From Polytrichum commune (taxonomy: Eukaryota > Streptophyta > Polytrichopsida > Polytrichales > Polytrichaceae), in assembly GCA_950295325.1 (NCBI GenBank), contig OX485803.1, positions 19,778,001-19,842,000 on the forward strand: DNA of 64,000 nt, read 5' to 3'. The notes under the pieces are model-generated. The model saw nothing but the letters and a program-made list of their open reading frames with translations. It made no database searches and had not been told where the DNA came from. The position numbers were made by a program, and so were the translations under genes. Of this stretch, positions 11,134 through 21,300 are shown in pieces (position 1 is the stretch's first letter; the number at the start of each line of letters is the position of its first letter).

Positions 11134-12426
11134 ATGTGCCACTTTGTGCGCCTTATTGCCTCTAGAAATATTGAGGAAAAAAGACCCCTCAAGACATGAA
11201 GGCTTGATGATATCTATGTAGGTCTGCATCCTCAACTCCCCCTTGAATAAAGACTTGGCCTCCTCATTGGAATACGCCCTTTTCACTGAATAACGTTTAT
11301 ATCGCCCCGGGTCATGGACGTCCAACATCTTCCGGCCTCCACAGAGCCGCACAGCCACCTCCAAGCTTGATTCGCCCCTATTGGGAAAAATGCAGGTTGT
11401 AACCCGAAGAGCATTTGATTCGAAGAAGCAATCGCGAGATGCAATTTTCTCCTCTTTAGTGCCATAGTATAAGGCGTCACAAAATCTGACGTTGCTCGGC
11501 AGGTGCGTCTTCAGTACATTGTGAATGAAATGCCGATCCGGATATTCGGAAATCACAGTCCACAATTGGGGGGAGTTTAAAATGCCTGGGAAATCACGAC
11601 GAAGACCTTACAGAGTGGAATCCATAGACTCCTTCACACGCCCCCAAGTGTCTATTCCCGCCTGGAATCCGGGGAGAAACCTTGTGTCCATGTACGCGTA
11701 CGGGACTGGTGCAAGCACTGTCCCACCACTGAACTTGTAGTTATTGTCAATAGACAACACGACATGCTCTGGTGTAACCTCGGTGTTATGCGTACCTAAT
11801 ATGTTCCTCACTTATTCTTTAAACCGGTCATGAATAGGTATTATTTTCCTTGCGGGGTTCATAGCGCCAAGAAGGTACTCCGCTCCAAGCAAGTCTACAA
11901 GTTGTTCTCGCTGGAATTTACCAAAATTATTCGCATACTTCCATACTCTCCAACAATCACGATCAATGGTCTCTTTCTGATCAACGTGAACAATGTACAA
12001 TGGAATCGGGTTTAGACACTGTGCCATGGCGATATAAATTTCATTCTTCTTCTTTCTATTCACCGCCCATTTGCGCACAGTCTTCAAGGTATGTCGAGGG
12101 TGCTCCTCTCCATCTCTGGTGGTGAGGATTTGATCCGCTGCCATGTCGAGCTCCATCTCTGTCAAGCCCCGAAATTGCTTCAGGTCGTTCTTGACCACCT
12201 TCTTCGACTTAAACCCCTTTGTCTTTTTCATAAGAGCTTCGGTCTTCGGGTCTACATAGTCACCATTCTCGTAATCCTTGAATATCCGCTCTCACTTCCT
12301 CCATATGTCATCGCTCAATACATGCAAGACGTGCTCCATGATCAGGTTGTTCTCCTTCTCCACGCGGAACGTCCATATGACGCACGTAATGAATGTCTGT
12401 ATCAAACACCGGCAATGTATCAATCT
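11134..12426 (-). pseudogene. Family 1 copy A: methyltransferase-like exon
   Basis: The exon runs from a TTTCATAG acceptor (exon base 12426) to a GTAAGT donor (exon end 11134). It encodes helical linker sequence (VDPKT, MKKTKGFKSKKVV, LTEMELDMAADQILTTRDG) and ends with ELRMQTYIDIIKPSCLEG and FFLNISRGNKAH, which by position parallels the motif-I end of family 2 (FNVFGGSKPIYAG). Stops against copy B: TGA at 12294-12292 (TGG in B) and TAA at 11814-11812 (GGA in B). Copy A is intact where copy B has a stop (FQREQLVDLLG here). The putative activity is DNA methylation, but no intact DPPY-type motif was found. Confidence 0.65.
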
Positions 12427-12478
12427 CTATGAAAAAACCTCCATGTATTTCTATCAATCACCAACAACATGATAGTCG

Positions 12479-12500
12479 CCCACGGGTGAACACCCGTGAG
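12479..12500. repeat. Family 1 palindrome (copy A, intron after ParB exon)
   Basis: CCCACGGGTG arm, AA centre, CACCCGTGAG arm with one mismatch. It lies in the intron 12427-12545; counterpart of 45574-45595. Confidence 0.9.
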
Positions 12501-12545
12501 AGTCACACAAATGAGAAATTCAAAAGTCACAGGTTTGAAATATAC

Positions 12546-13572
12546 CTTCCACTTCTTAAAAGCTTCCGTGTTGTTGGACTTCTCGCGTACAGTTCGGTCA
12601 GGTCTTCCTCGCCTAATCCAAGTCTTCCTAACGTGCTGAATGCACTCCGTAAATGATGGAAAGTGCTTCCTGTATTCACTATCCAGGTTCAGAACGCCAG
12701 AAAGGTGGAACAGAGGGTCATCATCACCTTCAGGGGCCCAGACCACATTACAAGGCCATTTCGAGAAAAACCTCTTCACCTCATCTGTGCTGCTGGGGTC
12801 ATTCACATACTCCAGACAGGCTGCTAACGTGTGCTGTCCATTTACCACGTGGAATGATTTGTCTTTCACCTCCTCAAAATTGAACGGTTTAGTTCGCCTA
12901 TCCGAAGGAACGATTGTTAAGAAGTTGGGATGAATCTTCGGAATGAAGGCATAGTTGAATAACCATGTCTTGATTTCCTTCAAATACGCCTCGGATATGG
13001 GTCAGTAATTATACCCTGCATCTCCCCGCTCTATATTGTAAATACTAACATATCCATTCACGTCTTCTCCGAATATCCACACCCTTTGGTACTTGTTCTT
13101 GAACAACTTCATATCCATCAACATGTCTCCAACCGATTTGTCTGGAGGCCCATGCATTGATCGGTTGGGAATCTTCTCGGGGGGGTAGTCATTGGTTGGA
13201 GTAGCAATATACGTGCGAACAAATGATAGGGTATTTTAAAAACATGGGGGCAAAAATTTATAATTGGACTTCAGAGTAATATAGGGTATCAAAAATGACA
13301 TTGGACATCTTTAAAGTACTATAGGGTATGGAATAATAGGTAATTTGGAATTATAAGTAATGCAAGCCATTTTTCTATTAACCCAAAGTAGAAATTTGCA
13401 TAATGATAGCATGTGAAAAAAAAAAATTGAAAGTAATACCCCCCTATAAAATAGTGGTTGTTCGCACCTATATCCTTAACTTTTTAACACACTGCCCCCC
13501 CGAGGGAATCTTCTCGAGTTCAAAAAATGGACTATCCTCGGATGTTTTCTTCTTGCCTCTCTTGGAGACAAC
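12546..13572 (-). pseudogene. Family 1 copy A: ParB-like exon, interrupted
   Basis: This encodes the ParB/Srx-like region: an ISEAHLKEIKTWLF helix, then FHVVNGQHTLAACLEYVND, which matches the (G/D)xxHRxxA motif of ParB-type domains, then the KTWIRRGRPDRTVREK basic segment, ending at a FKKWK/GT donor at 12545. It is interrupted by a MITE (13176-13504) and, at 13573, by the 4.1-kb element; the coding sequence resumes at 17694. An in-frame TGA at 13004-13002 replaces CGA of copy B. Family members in bacteria with ParB plus DNA methyltransferase fusions are well known; the plant context is unusual. Confidence 0.75.
13176..13504 (-). mobile_element. G-tract MITE (non-autonomous TIR element)
   Basis: A 329-bp block has terminal inverted repeats CTCGGGGGGG and CCCCCCCGAG and is flanked by the 8-bp direct repeat GGAATCTT (13168-13175 and 13505-13512). 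Copy B at 44900-44915 shows the empty site with one GGAATCTT equivalent (AAGATTCC on its strand). A second full copy, in opposite orientation, is at 59423-59778. The 8-bp duplication fits hAT-like (or P/Merlin-like) transposition. It has no coding capacity. Confidence 0.85.
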
Positions 13573-14000
13573 TGTGGGAGTCCAAATTCGACGGAAAGAC
13601 GGAAATACAGAAATACGGATTCAATTTCCGTATTTTACCTTGCTTATCTGAGGATAATAGGGTTTATTAGGACAAAATTAATGGTACTAGGAAATAGAGT
13701 AGTCTAACCCCGCCTTGTGCGGTAAAACGACTCTAAATAAGTACTATGACCGGTCCGTCAAATAGGATGGGCGGACCATGTAATCATGGTCCAAACCCTT
13801 GGTCCGGACCAAGTGACGGACGCGCCAAGATTACCCAACGGCCCGGAAGTGGCGGTTACAACGGGCCTTATGGCGGTTGGGGGAAAAGAGAGCCGTTGGT
13901 GAAAATGTTAGTAAAACCGTTGGTGGGAACCGCCGGAAAACGGTTGGTAACCGTTTTCCGTTAAACCGAACGGTAACAGGGGAAGGAAGAGGGAGGAAGG

Positions 14001-14010
14001 ATATTTAAGG
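14001..14010 (+). promoter_or_regulatory. TATA-like box of gag-like gene
   Basis: ATATTTAAGG lies about 230 bp before the ATG at 14240, in an otherwise GC-rich leader. Confidence 0.4.
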
Positions 14011-14239
14011 GTCCCTTCCTTCTCCCTCACACTCTTTTCTGGAAAAAGGCAACCTGTTGAGAGAACGAGTGGTGAGGTGTTCCTTCTTTCGAGCCGCCAG
14101 CAGTTGGATTGCTGGGACTCAACACTTTTCAGTCACCGGCAGTGGGCTTGCCGGGACTTTGTGGCACTTAGACGGAAGAGAAGGACTCCGGAAGAGAGAG
14201 AGAGAGGTTGCAAGCCAAAAAAGGTGAGAGGAGAGGAAA

Positions 14240-16312
14240 ATGCCGGAAGCACGGGAAGAGGATCAGCGGGAACCCATCCCGATTCCGCTGAAAGCCCTCA
14301 CCCCTGCAATTCCGAGGGAGGATAGAGAGCTGCAGGAGCTCGCGGAGGATCTCAGGGTCATGGGTTGTGCAGGATTGCTCTCCAAACCCTGGAATCTCAG
14401 AGCGGAAGATACCCTCCGCGAGTTTAAATTCGAGAGGGGAAATCAGTGGCTAGGCACAAAGAGGAGGGATCCGGAACATTGGACTCCGGATACGTGGAAC
14501 AGGGTCTACGGGTTTCCCAGGGGAATCACGGAGGGGTGGGCCGGCCGCCGCGACGGCCTGTTCGCCGGGAAATTCAGAGGGGACGCGGATCCAAAGGACG
14601 GGTTTCACCCAGGGAACTGCCGGAATATTAGGGAGCGGAGAGTGCTAGAGTTTCTCCTGCCCATTCTCAATCCGGACAAGCCGAAGCGGATTAGCCTCAC
14701 CATGGCTAACACTCTGTTTGGTGCAATGTCCGGAGTCCGGCCGGTGAATTGGGGCCTGATCATCCAGGAGATAGTCGGACGGGCCCTCCCCCATATTGGC
14801 CAGAAACCCTCCTTCCTCTCCCCCTTCATTTTGCACCTCTACCAGCATTTCGACTGCATCACGGCAGAGGAGGAGGACCTGCTCACAATAGCGGCGGATG
14901 AGGTCACCTACAAGCTGCTCCCGGAAGCCGGAGACGTCGAGACGGAGACCTCCAGCGACCCTATTCTTCCGGAAGCACCTCCCTCGTCACCCGGAAGCCC
15001 GCCACCAACCGTCTCGAGGCCACTCTCTCCCCCTCCCCCGCACCAACATCCGGAAGCCGGACCCAGCCGGGAGACCCCATGGCGAAATGTGGACCTATCC
15101 GCTTGGGACTTCCCGGAGAATCCATTCAAGCGGTTCCAGGAGGGGATGGAGGACCTCAAGACCCAGTACTACCGACTGGAGCACATCGTCAAGGGGGCGA
15201 ACCATGCTCTGGACGACTGCGGACCCGGAAACATTCTCCGGGAATTGGCAAAGAGGGCGGACCGGAAGGAGCTGGAGCAGGCCAAGATGGAGAACGCCCA
15301 CCTCACCGCACATGTAGCGGCTATGACCCAGGAGCTGAGTCAGAAGAGTGAGGAGATCCGGAAGTATCATGCGGAGCAGGCAGTGCTCTTCAGCCGGATC
15401 CGGGAGCTGGTGGGTCATCCGGCGGAGATCGTGAACAAGGCACATCTCTACGACCGGATGATGGAGTCAGGAGAACCGGCTTCCGCCAGGCAGACCCTCC
15501 CCATCCTCGTGAAGTATTCACGGACGATGAAGGATCTCCTGGCGGAAATCCAGAGGGTGGTCCCGCCAAGCGGAACACCGCGGAGAGTGCTCTATCCGGG
15601 TCCGCCAGGGTCACCAACCGGAACCCTCTACGAGGTGGTTGGTGAAGTAGCCCTGGTTCAGAATCCGCCGGCCTCTGCAGGACCCAGCCAGCAAGGAGGC
15701 GGCTCTCGGCCTGGTCATTCCGGAGGGGCTCCGGAAAGGGTCCATTCTCCCCAGGTGAGGCGGAAGAGCACCGGGTCGGTCCGATCCGGAAGGGGCCAGT
15801 CCCCTGTTCCGCGGAACTCGGATAGGTCCCGGACTCCGGATAGGGCTCGGACGCCGATCCGGCACCAGACTTCCGATCGGGAGGCCACTCCGAGTAGGGG
15901 CAAGGCTCCTATGACCCACGCCTCGCCATCGTCTCCACGGGACTGCCAAGTGGTGAGTCCATTTCCTCCGCCACACTCGAGAGCGGCCTCCAACAGGGAT
16001 CCGCGGACGGCTTCACTCTCGGGTGGACGGAATCCGGAGCAGGGCACCGGAAGCGATCCTTCTCCAGTCCGAAGCATCCGGATGGGGACAGCTTCCGGAA
16101 CCCCAGGGACAGTCTCCGGGACACCAGGGACCGCTACCCCACGGACCGAGAGGGCAGCGGATTCAGAGGACGAGGTTGCTCCGTCTCCGAACATGAGGAG
16201 GATGCTCACGCGGCTACAGAAGGCGTCGCCGGCCGGGGGCTCATCCGCCGTCAGCGGATTAGGGAGTCACTCAAAGGAGGGATCGGCTCCGAAGAAGCAC
16301 CGGTCTTCTTAA
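14240..16312 (+). CDS. Gag-like / plant transposon protein, 690 aa
   Basis: A single uninterrupted 690-residue frame. Residues about 130-225 (RRVLEFLLPILNPDKPK, RPVNWGLIIQEIVGRALPHI) resemble the plant transposon-protein/gag-like domain that in many LTR elements reads R..L.F....P..N...V...RA.L...I..G..ID.G..I. Residues about 345-400 (ADRKELEQAKMENAHLTAHV) form a coiled coil. From about 465 on the protein is Pro/Ser/Arg-rich and disordered, with repeated RSRTPDRARTP motifs. No protease, reverse transcriptase or integrase is encoded in the element, so mobility would need proteins from elsewhere. The start is the first ATG in frame and is followed by a charged N-terminus. The frame is intact, suggesting recent insertion. 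Confidence 0.7.
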   Translation: MPEAREEDQREPIPIPLKALTPAIPREDRELQELAEDLRVMGCAGLLSKPWNLRAEDTLREFKFERGNQWLGTKRRDPEHWTPDTWNRVYGFPRGITEGWAGRRDGLFAGKFRGDADPKDGFHPGNCRNIRERRVLEFLLPILNPDKPKRISLTMANTLFGAMSGVRPVNWGLIIQEIVGRALPHIGQKPSFLSPFILHLYQHFDCITAEEEDLLTIAADEVTYKLLPEAGDVETETSSDPILPEAPPSSPGSPPPTVSRPLSPPPPHQHPEAGPSRETPWRNVDLSAWDFPENPFKRFQEGMEDLKTQYYRLEHIVKGANHALDDCGPGNILRELAKRADRKELEQAKMENAHLTAHVAAMTQELSQKSEEIRKYHAEQAVLFSRIRELVGHPAEIVNKAHLYDRMMESGEPASARQTLPILVKYSRTMKDLLAEIQRVVPPSGTPRRVLYPGPPGSPTGTLYEVVGEVALVQNPPASAGPSQQGGGSRPGHSGGAPERVHSPQVRRKSTGSVRSGRGQSPVPRNSDRSRTPDRARTPIRHQTSDREATPSRGKAPMTHASPSSPRDCQVVSPFPPPHSRAASNRDPRTASLSGGRNPEQGTGSDPSPVRSIRMGTASGTPGTVSGTPGTATPRTERAADSEDEVAPSPNMRRMLTRLQKASPAGGSSAVSGLGSHSKEGSAPKKHRSS

Positions 16313-16379
16313 TTAGGGGAGTGGCTAGATCGATTAGGCAGAAGGGAGGTAGGCAGGTAGGACTTAGGAGTTTTTGAAG

Positions 16380-16602
16380 ACGATTAATAAAATTTTCCTT
16401 TGGTAGTGTCAGCGGAAAACCCGGATCTGGATCCGAGAAATCCGGGAGACCGGGGGTAGTTAGGGTTTTCTTGAGCGGCGGCCGCTTGGGCCGCCGCCCT
16501 CAGTTTAGGGATTTTTGAACCTCTACTTAAGGCTGAATAAGGAGCTTGGGGGGGGTTCCTTCTCCATTGTTGTATTGTGGTTACTCCTACCCTGAATAAA
16601 TG
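16380..16602 (+). terminator. Polyadenylation signals of gag-like gene
   Basis: AATAAAA at about 16387 and TGAATAAATG at about 16594 lie 70-280 bp after the stop codon, after which no further reading frame follows. Confidence 0.4.
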
Positions 16603-16689
16603 TCTTTGCTTCTCACCCCTTGACTTCTCTTGATTGATGTGTGTGTGAATGACCCGGAGATCGTTAGTGGAAGAGAAAGGGAGGGCATG

Positions 16690-17240
16690 AAGGATAGGAG
16701 TTCCGGATAGGACATGAGAGAGGAGACCCGGATCAGATCCGGTTACCGCCTTGTAGATCCTCTCTGAGTGTAGTGGGAGGGAAACTAATCCGGTAGGTTG
16801 GGTAACGTCTAGGTGGGATAGCCGCTGGGAAGATTGGGTGAGATCCGGAAGGAATCTGGACTTATGCCAATCTGATCTTCTGAAGAGGTCCCACCGTCCT
16901 TAGACGGACCTGCCCGGATTAGTGGTACGGATCGCCTATTTATCTCAGATTGAGTAGAATCCAAGGTAAAGGTAGCCGGACAGATCCGTCGGACGGAGAA
17001 GGAGAGGTCCGGATCAGTAAGGATTCCGATAGGAGGCCACCTCCGGAGTGCAGTAGGAAGAGATCCTCATTGTTCCGAATGCCTGGGTAACGTCCATGTG
17101 AGATAGCCGTCGTTAGGACTGGGCAAGATCCGGAAGGTGCCGGACTTACGCCATCCGACCTTCTGAAGAGGTCTCACAGTCTTTGGACGGGGTAATCCGG
17201 AAAGTGGTACGGGTCACCTACTCATCCCGTCGAGTTAGAT
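16690..17240 (+). repeat. Diverged direct repeat, CCGGA-rich
   Basis: Two units of about 280 bp share GGTAACGTC, GATAGCCG, AGATCCGGAAGG, CTTCTGAAGAGGTC and AGTGGTACGG in the same order (about 16690-16960 and 17000-17230). The whole element is unusually rich in CCGGA/TCCGG. These could be the remains of structured 3' sequences. Confidence 0.55.
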
Positions 17241-17693
17241 CTCCGGTTGGAATCCGGACTCCTCTGGCCACTTTGGTCCCAAGAAACAAACCAGATCTCT
17301 CTGCGTGACCTGCCAGGACGGACCTGATCAATCCGGATTGGTTGTGAGGGAGTTTCCGGATTCTAACCTTATCAAGGACGTCTTCACCGGAAGAAACCAA
17401 TTATTCTAGAGGGTAGACGTAAAGGGGTGGGTAAGTATTATAAAGAGGACCTAGAAATAACATCCGGAGAGGTACCCTCCGAAAAAAGGCTAAGAATGTC
17501 ACCAAAGACCAAATATCCGGAAATTAGGATTTCCGGAAATTTGGCTAAGGAAGAAGAAATAAGCAGGTACGGAGAGTTTTAGACCTCCTACACTTCACAG
17601 AATCCCTGGACGATACTAAGGTCACCCGGAAATATCCGGATTTGGCACAAAAACCCGCCAATCCGGAACTTTTGGTGTTTGTGGGTTCCCACA

Positions 17694-18309
17694 ACAACAT
17701 CCTGGCCGGGAGTGTCTTCGACAATCAGTGGTTGTCCTTCATCGGGTCTCGTCTTCTTCCTAGACGAGGTGGCACGGACATCAGCAGGATCCTTCCTCTT
17801 GCCATCGCGGATTTCCTTCTTCTTCAAAGATGCTTCCAACCTTGCCGCCTTTGCCTCCTCAACTATAACCTTCACTCGTGCTAGAGCAGACTTGTAGTCA
17901 TGCTCGATCATTACTGATCTCTCCTCCACGGTTTTCGTGTGCACATTGGTCTCGCAATATTTTATACAATAGGTGAGGAATTCACCGTTCAATAAGCAGA
18001 TGTTCTTTCCCTCATTGTTGAGCTCTTCATTCACATCCGCATATGAGAAAGTCTCCAAGAGTGCTGCAACCTTGAAGTCCTTCTTCCGTTCAGACGACTT
18101 GCACATTATCAATACCCGGCTCCCATCCGCTTGAATATCCAGTACATGTTTTGCTTTCATGTATTTTCTCCATGTGGAATTAAGCCCAGTCTTCGTGTAC
18201 AGCGAAAGTACCGTTGTCTCTCGGAAACCACTGTACTGCATGAACCATTGCAAATCTGGGCCCAAAACTTCGACATTGTAATTCACTCGTCTGCCCACGC
18301 CTCCAGATA
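17694..18309 (-). pseudogene. Family 1 copy A: N-terminal exon
   Basis: The exon starts after the acceptor CTTTTGCAG (exon base 18309) and encodes a region with GPDLQWFMQYSGFRETTV, a charged helical segment (YKSALARVKVIVEEAKAARL) and a nuclear-localisation-like basic stretch (LKKKEIRDGKRKD, SSRKKTRPDEG). It ends in PLIVEDTPGQDVV, which continues in copy B as SKRGKKK, so this exon and 13572-12546 were one exon before the 4.1-kb insertion. Copy B lacks this part because it is truncated at 44801. Function of this part is unknown; it is upstream of the ParB-like domain. Confidence 0.7.
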
Positions 18310-18614
18310 CTGCAAAAGACAATGCACGTGTTAGTACTCAGCATAGCCCAATATTATCACGGATTCTATAACTCATATAATATTGGCATGCACATAGGTA
18401 TTGTGGTTATACCTTTACGAGTTGTTTGCTTAGTTCTTGCCATCTCAATTCAAATGAGAGAACACTTCGACACCTCTATGTACCTAAATGAAACACCAAC
18501 TATCTATCACATGTTTATGTCTAAAACCTTCAAAAGACATACCAAATTTGTCTATATAAAAAAATCCAAAAGACATTTATCAAACAAAAAATCCCAACCA
18601 GATGAGTGCAAAGG

Positions 18615-18873
18615 CCCACGGGTGAACACCCATGGGCACTCCTAACCAGGTGGGTGTAAGGCCCCACGGGTGTTCACCCGTGAGCCTCCCCACGAGGTTA
18701 GTGCCAGGGCTCACGGGTGTTCACTCGTGGGCCTCTCCACCTAGTGAGTGCAAAGGCCCACGGGTGAACACCCGTGGGCACTCCCAACCAGGTGGTTGTA
18801 ATGGCCCACGGGTGTTCACCCGTGGGCCTGTCCACCTGGTGACTGCAAAGGCCCACGGGTGAACACCCGTGAG
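18615..18873. repeat. Tandem array of six family 1 palindromes
   Basis: Palindromes start at 18615, 18663, 18710, 18757, 18805 and 18852, a period of 47-48 bp. Each has CCCACGGGTG-type arms around AA or TT; spacers of about 25 bp are related to each other (CCACCTGGTGAGTGCAAA type). The array lies upstream of the N-terminal exon of copy A, in the position where family 2 has its own array (40368-40485). Confidence 0.9.
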
Positions 18874-18959
18874 AAATGCTGACTGAGAAAAAAATGTTTC
18901 TCCGGTGAGTACCACTTTCAGCCTCATATTAATGAGACTTCATACATTAATATAACGAC

Positions 18960-19500
18960 CCTGAATAAAAGACTAGGTCAAAAGCAACAATTGTTTCTAA
19001 AGAAAAAAAGAAAAATGTTTTTTTAACCCAAATTAGAATAATTTAAGAAATTTAATAATTTTAGTGTATTTTCTTTAGAAAACTTTAAATTTAATGAATT
19101 TTTACTGAAAATGTTTAAATAATTAAAATAAAATTCTTGATTTTCCCATACATAGAAGAAAAGAGTGTTATTAAAATATTTTTCAGAAATCTTATCATTT
19201 TCCATAAATCTTAATGGGTAATTTTCTATAAAAAATGGACAACTTTTGTATAGTTTGTAATTGTTTTGAAAAGTCTGATTTTTTTTGCTTTGTTTTTTTA
19301 TCGAAGATTTAAAATAATGGCTTTTTGATTTTGAGTAAGTTTTCTGGTTTGCGCTTTGCGAAGCGGGGCACAGGCATAAGAAATCTAGGGCACAGCTGCC
19401 TGCGGCCCTTATCTGATTAGGGCACCACTCTCTACTTATTAGAATACAAGGCGCAGCGAAATATTTTTCTTTTTTTCGGCCAAAATTATATTCCATGGTT
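18960..19500. other. AT-rich island between palindrome arrays
   Basis: About 350 bp of very AT-rich sequence followed by GCGCTTTGCGAAGCGGGGCA and CGGCCAAAATTATATTCC. A minus-strand frame reads lysine/asparagine/phenylalanine-rich protein of organellar flavour (ENYPLRFMENDKISEKYFNN), so an organelle-DNA insertion is possible, but I do not recognise the gene. Confidence 0.25.
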
Positions 19501-19525
19501 GTAAGAACGCAGATGAGGGGAGAGG

Positions 19526-19689
19526 CCCACGGGTGTTCACCCGTGGGCCTCTCCACCTGGTGAGTGCAAAGGCCCACGGGTGAACACCCGTGGGCACTTT
19601 GAACCAGATGAGGGGAGAGGCCCACGGGTGTTCACCCATGGGCCTCTCCACCTGGTGAGTGCAAAGGCCCACGGGTGAACACCCGTGGG
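19526..19689. repeat. Tandem array of four family 1 palindromes
   Basis: Palindromes start at 19526, 19573, 19621 and 19668 (period 47-48). The array is two near-perfect 95-bp units, each with one TT-centred and one AA-centred palindrome and the spacer CTCCACCTGGTGAGTGCAAA. Confidence 0.9.
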
Positions 19690-20835
19690 CACTTCAAAAT
19701 AACCAGTTTGAAATAACCCCTTTCACACTAACAGCCAAACTGGGAACTATGTTATGGAAACTCACCAGGATTCTTTGGTGGGACCATGGAGAATGTTCTT
19801 CAATATCAATGTGGGTTCCTGCACAAAACAAAACACAAGAGCATGTGTTTCAAAATATGCCTACATGTGCAATACATTCATACTCTCAAACATCTAAACA
19901 TGTAAATTTTGGTCTCACATTCTTATGAATATAGCCTCCACATGTCATTCTTCTTGCATTATGGTTTGAGCATTCTTCTCACATTTCAAACCCTAATGCA
20001 TCAAAGATTCAAGCAATTCTTCAAACAATTATGAAATTCTAGCAATTCAAACCCTAATGCATCAGAGATTGAGCATCAAATGCACAATCTCAGACAACAC
20101 ATTCCAGACATTCATCATTTATCTCTGATTCACCACATACAACAACTTATAGCCTCAAGCATTACAATGCAAGCAAGAGCATGAATGAAATTGAAAGAGA
20201 TTGCAAAAGAATGAAAGAGAGTGCAAAACATTGAAAGAGAATGCAAGATTGAAAGAGTTCATATACTTAAAAGATTGTGGATTCTCAACACCTCATGATT
20301 TGAACTTCCTTCTACTTGCTTCCTTGTCTCCTTACTCTTCTCCACATCTCACCACTACCACATTCTAGATTGAGCAAGAAACAACTCTCCTTGCCAAGAA
20401 ACTAACACATCTTCTAAGAGACTACAACCTGAATCTATTCCAGGGTTTTCTTGAGAAGAGGAGCAAGACAAGGAGTAGAAGGAAGAGAATTAAGAGAAGA
20501 AAAGCAAGTGCAGAATTGAGGGAGTAGAGGTTTGCAACTACATTCCAGAAAAATGGAGAGTGGTGAAGGAAACAGAGGAAGAATTGGGAGAAGAGAATGA
20601 GAGAGAGGGAGAGAGAGGGTGCTAAATGTTGCCATAATGACGAGCGGGTGGAAGTAACATGACACATAATGCCTCATTAGTACGAAGGGACATGACGGAG
20701 GAAATCTCGGGACGTGAAGAGATATGCGATTTGGCGGCTAAAGTACGTTTTGAGGAGGGGATGGGCGGTATGATGGTATTAGGAGGTAGCGATAAAAAAT
20801 TATTGGTACTTTGTAAGGTTCGCCCTATTGGTATG
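19690..20835. other. Upstream region of family 1 copy A, no gene recognised
   Basis: The sequence holds GA-rich and TTCAAACCCTAATGCATCA-type short repeats (about 19985-20070) and a purine-rich stretch at 20440-20620. On the minus strand this would be the 5' leader of copy A. No promoter or first exon could be fixed. Confidence 0.35.
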
Positions 20836-21300
20836 ATAATTATTAGCACTTAGTAAGATATCTAAGTATTAGTGAGATAATTATTAGTAATTAGTAAGAT
20901 ATCTAAGTATTAGTAAGACAATTTTTAGTAATTAGTAAGATAACTACGTATTAGTAAGATAATTATCAGTACTTAGTAAGATAACTCATATTAGTAAGTT
21001 AATTATTAGTACTTATTAAGATAACTCATATTAGTATGATTGATATTATTTTTATTGTTAGTAAATTGTCATATTCACTCTATTGTTAATATTAGTAATA
21101 TTAGTAAAAATGATTTATAGTAATTAATAGTAATTACCAGTAATAGTAACTAATAGTAACTAATAGTGAATGCTAGTGCTTCATAGTTCATTATAGTCAT
21201 TAATAATGTTTAATAGTGATTAATAATTATGAATTACTAATGGGTGACTAGTAGTGATTAATAATAATAATAATAATCACTTTCAATCGATAAATGGTAA
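20836..21300. repeat. TTAGTAAGATA-type tandem repeats
   Basis: Repeated units with ATTAGTAAGATAACT and ACTTAGTAAGATATC spread over about 200 bp, fading into TAGTAATTA-rich sequence and an (AAT)n run near 21263. Confidence 0.7.

Larger units (their letters stand above)
13573..17693 (+). mobile_element. 4.1-kb element with gag-like gene, 5-bp duplication
   Basis: The element starts TGTGGGAGTCC and ends GGGTTCCCACA, and is flanked by the direct repeat ACAAC (13568-13572 and 17694-17698). Copy B at 44840-44850 has the uninterrupted site. TG...CA ends and a 5-bp duplication are typical of LTR retrotransposons, yet I see no direct LTR at the two ends, only short inverted ends (TGTGGGA/TCCCACA). 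It carries one long gag-like gene, a TATA-like promoter and polyadenylation signals, but no pol. It may be a TR-GAG/LARD-like non-autonomous element with eroded or very short LTRs, or a TIR element of another class. Confidence 0.8.

Noticed and set aside
14898..16209. Several overlapping Arg/Ser/Pro-rich frames on both strands
   Set aside because: Shadows of the GC-rich 690-codon gag-like gene.
19023..19625. 200-residue minus-strand frame as a gene
   Set aside because: It starts inside palindrome repeats and fuses them with AT-rich sequence; no splice sites or domain support it.
18615..19689. CRISPR array
   Set aside because: Repeats are palindromes, spacers are similar to one another, the context is eukaryotic and there is no cas gene.
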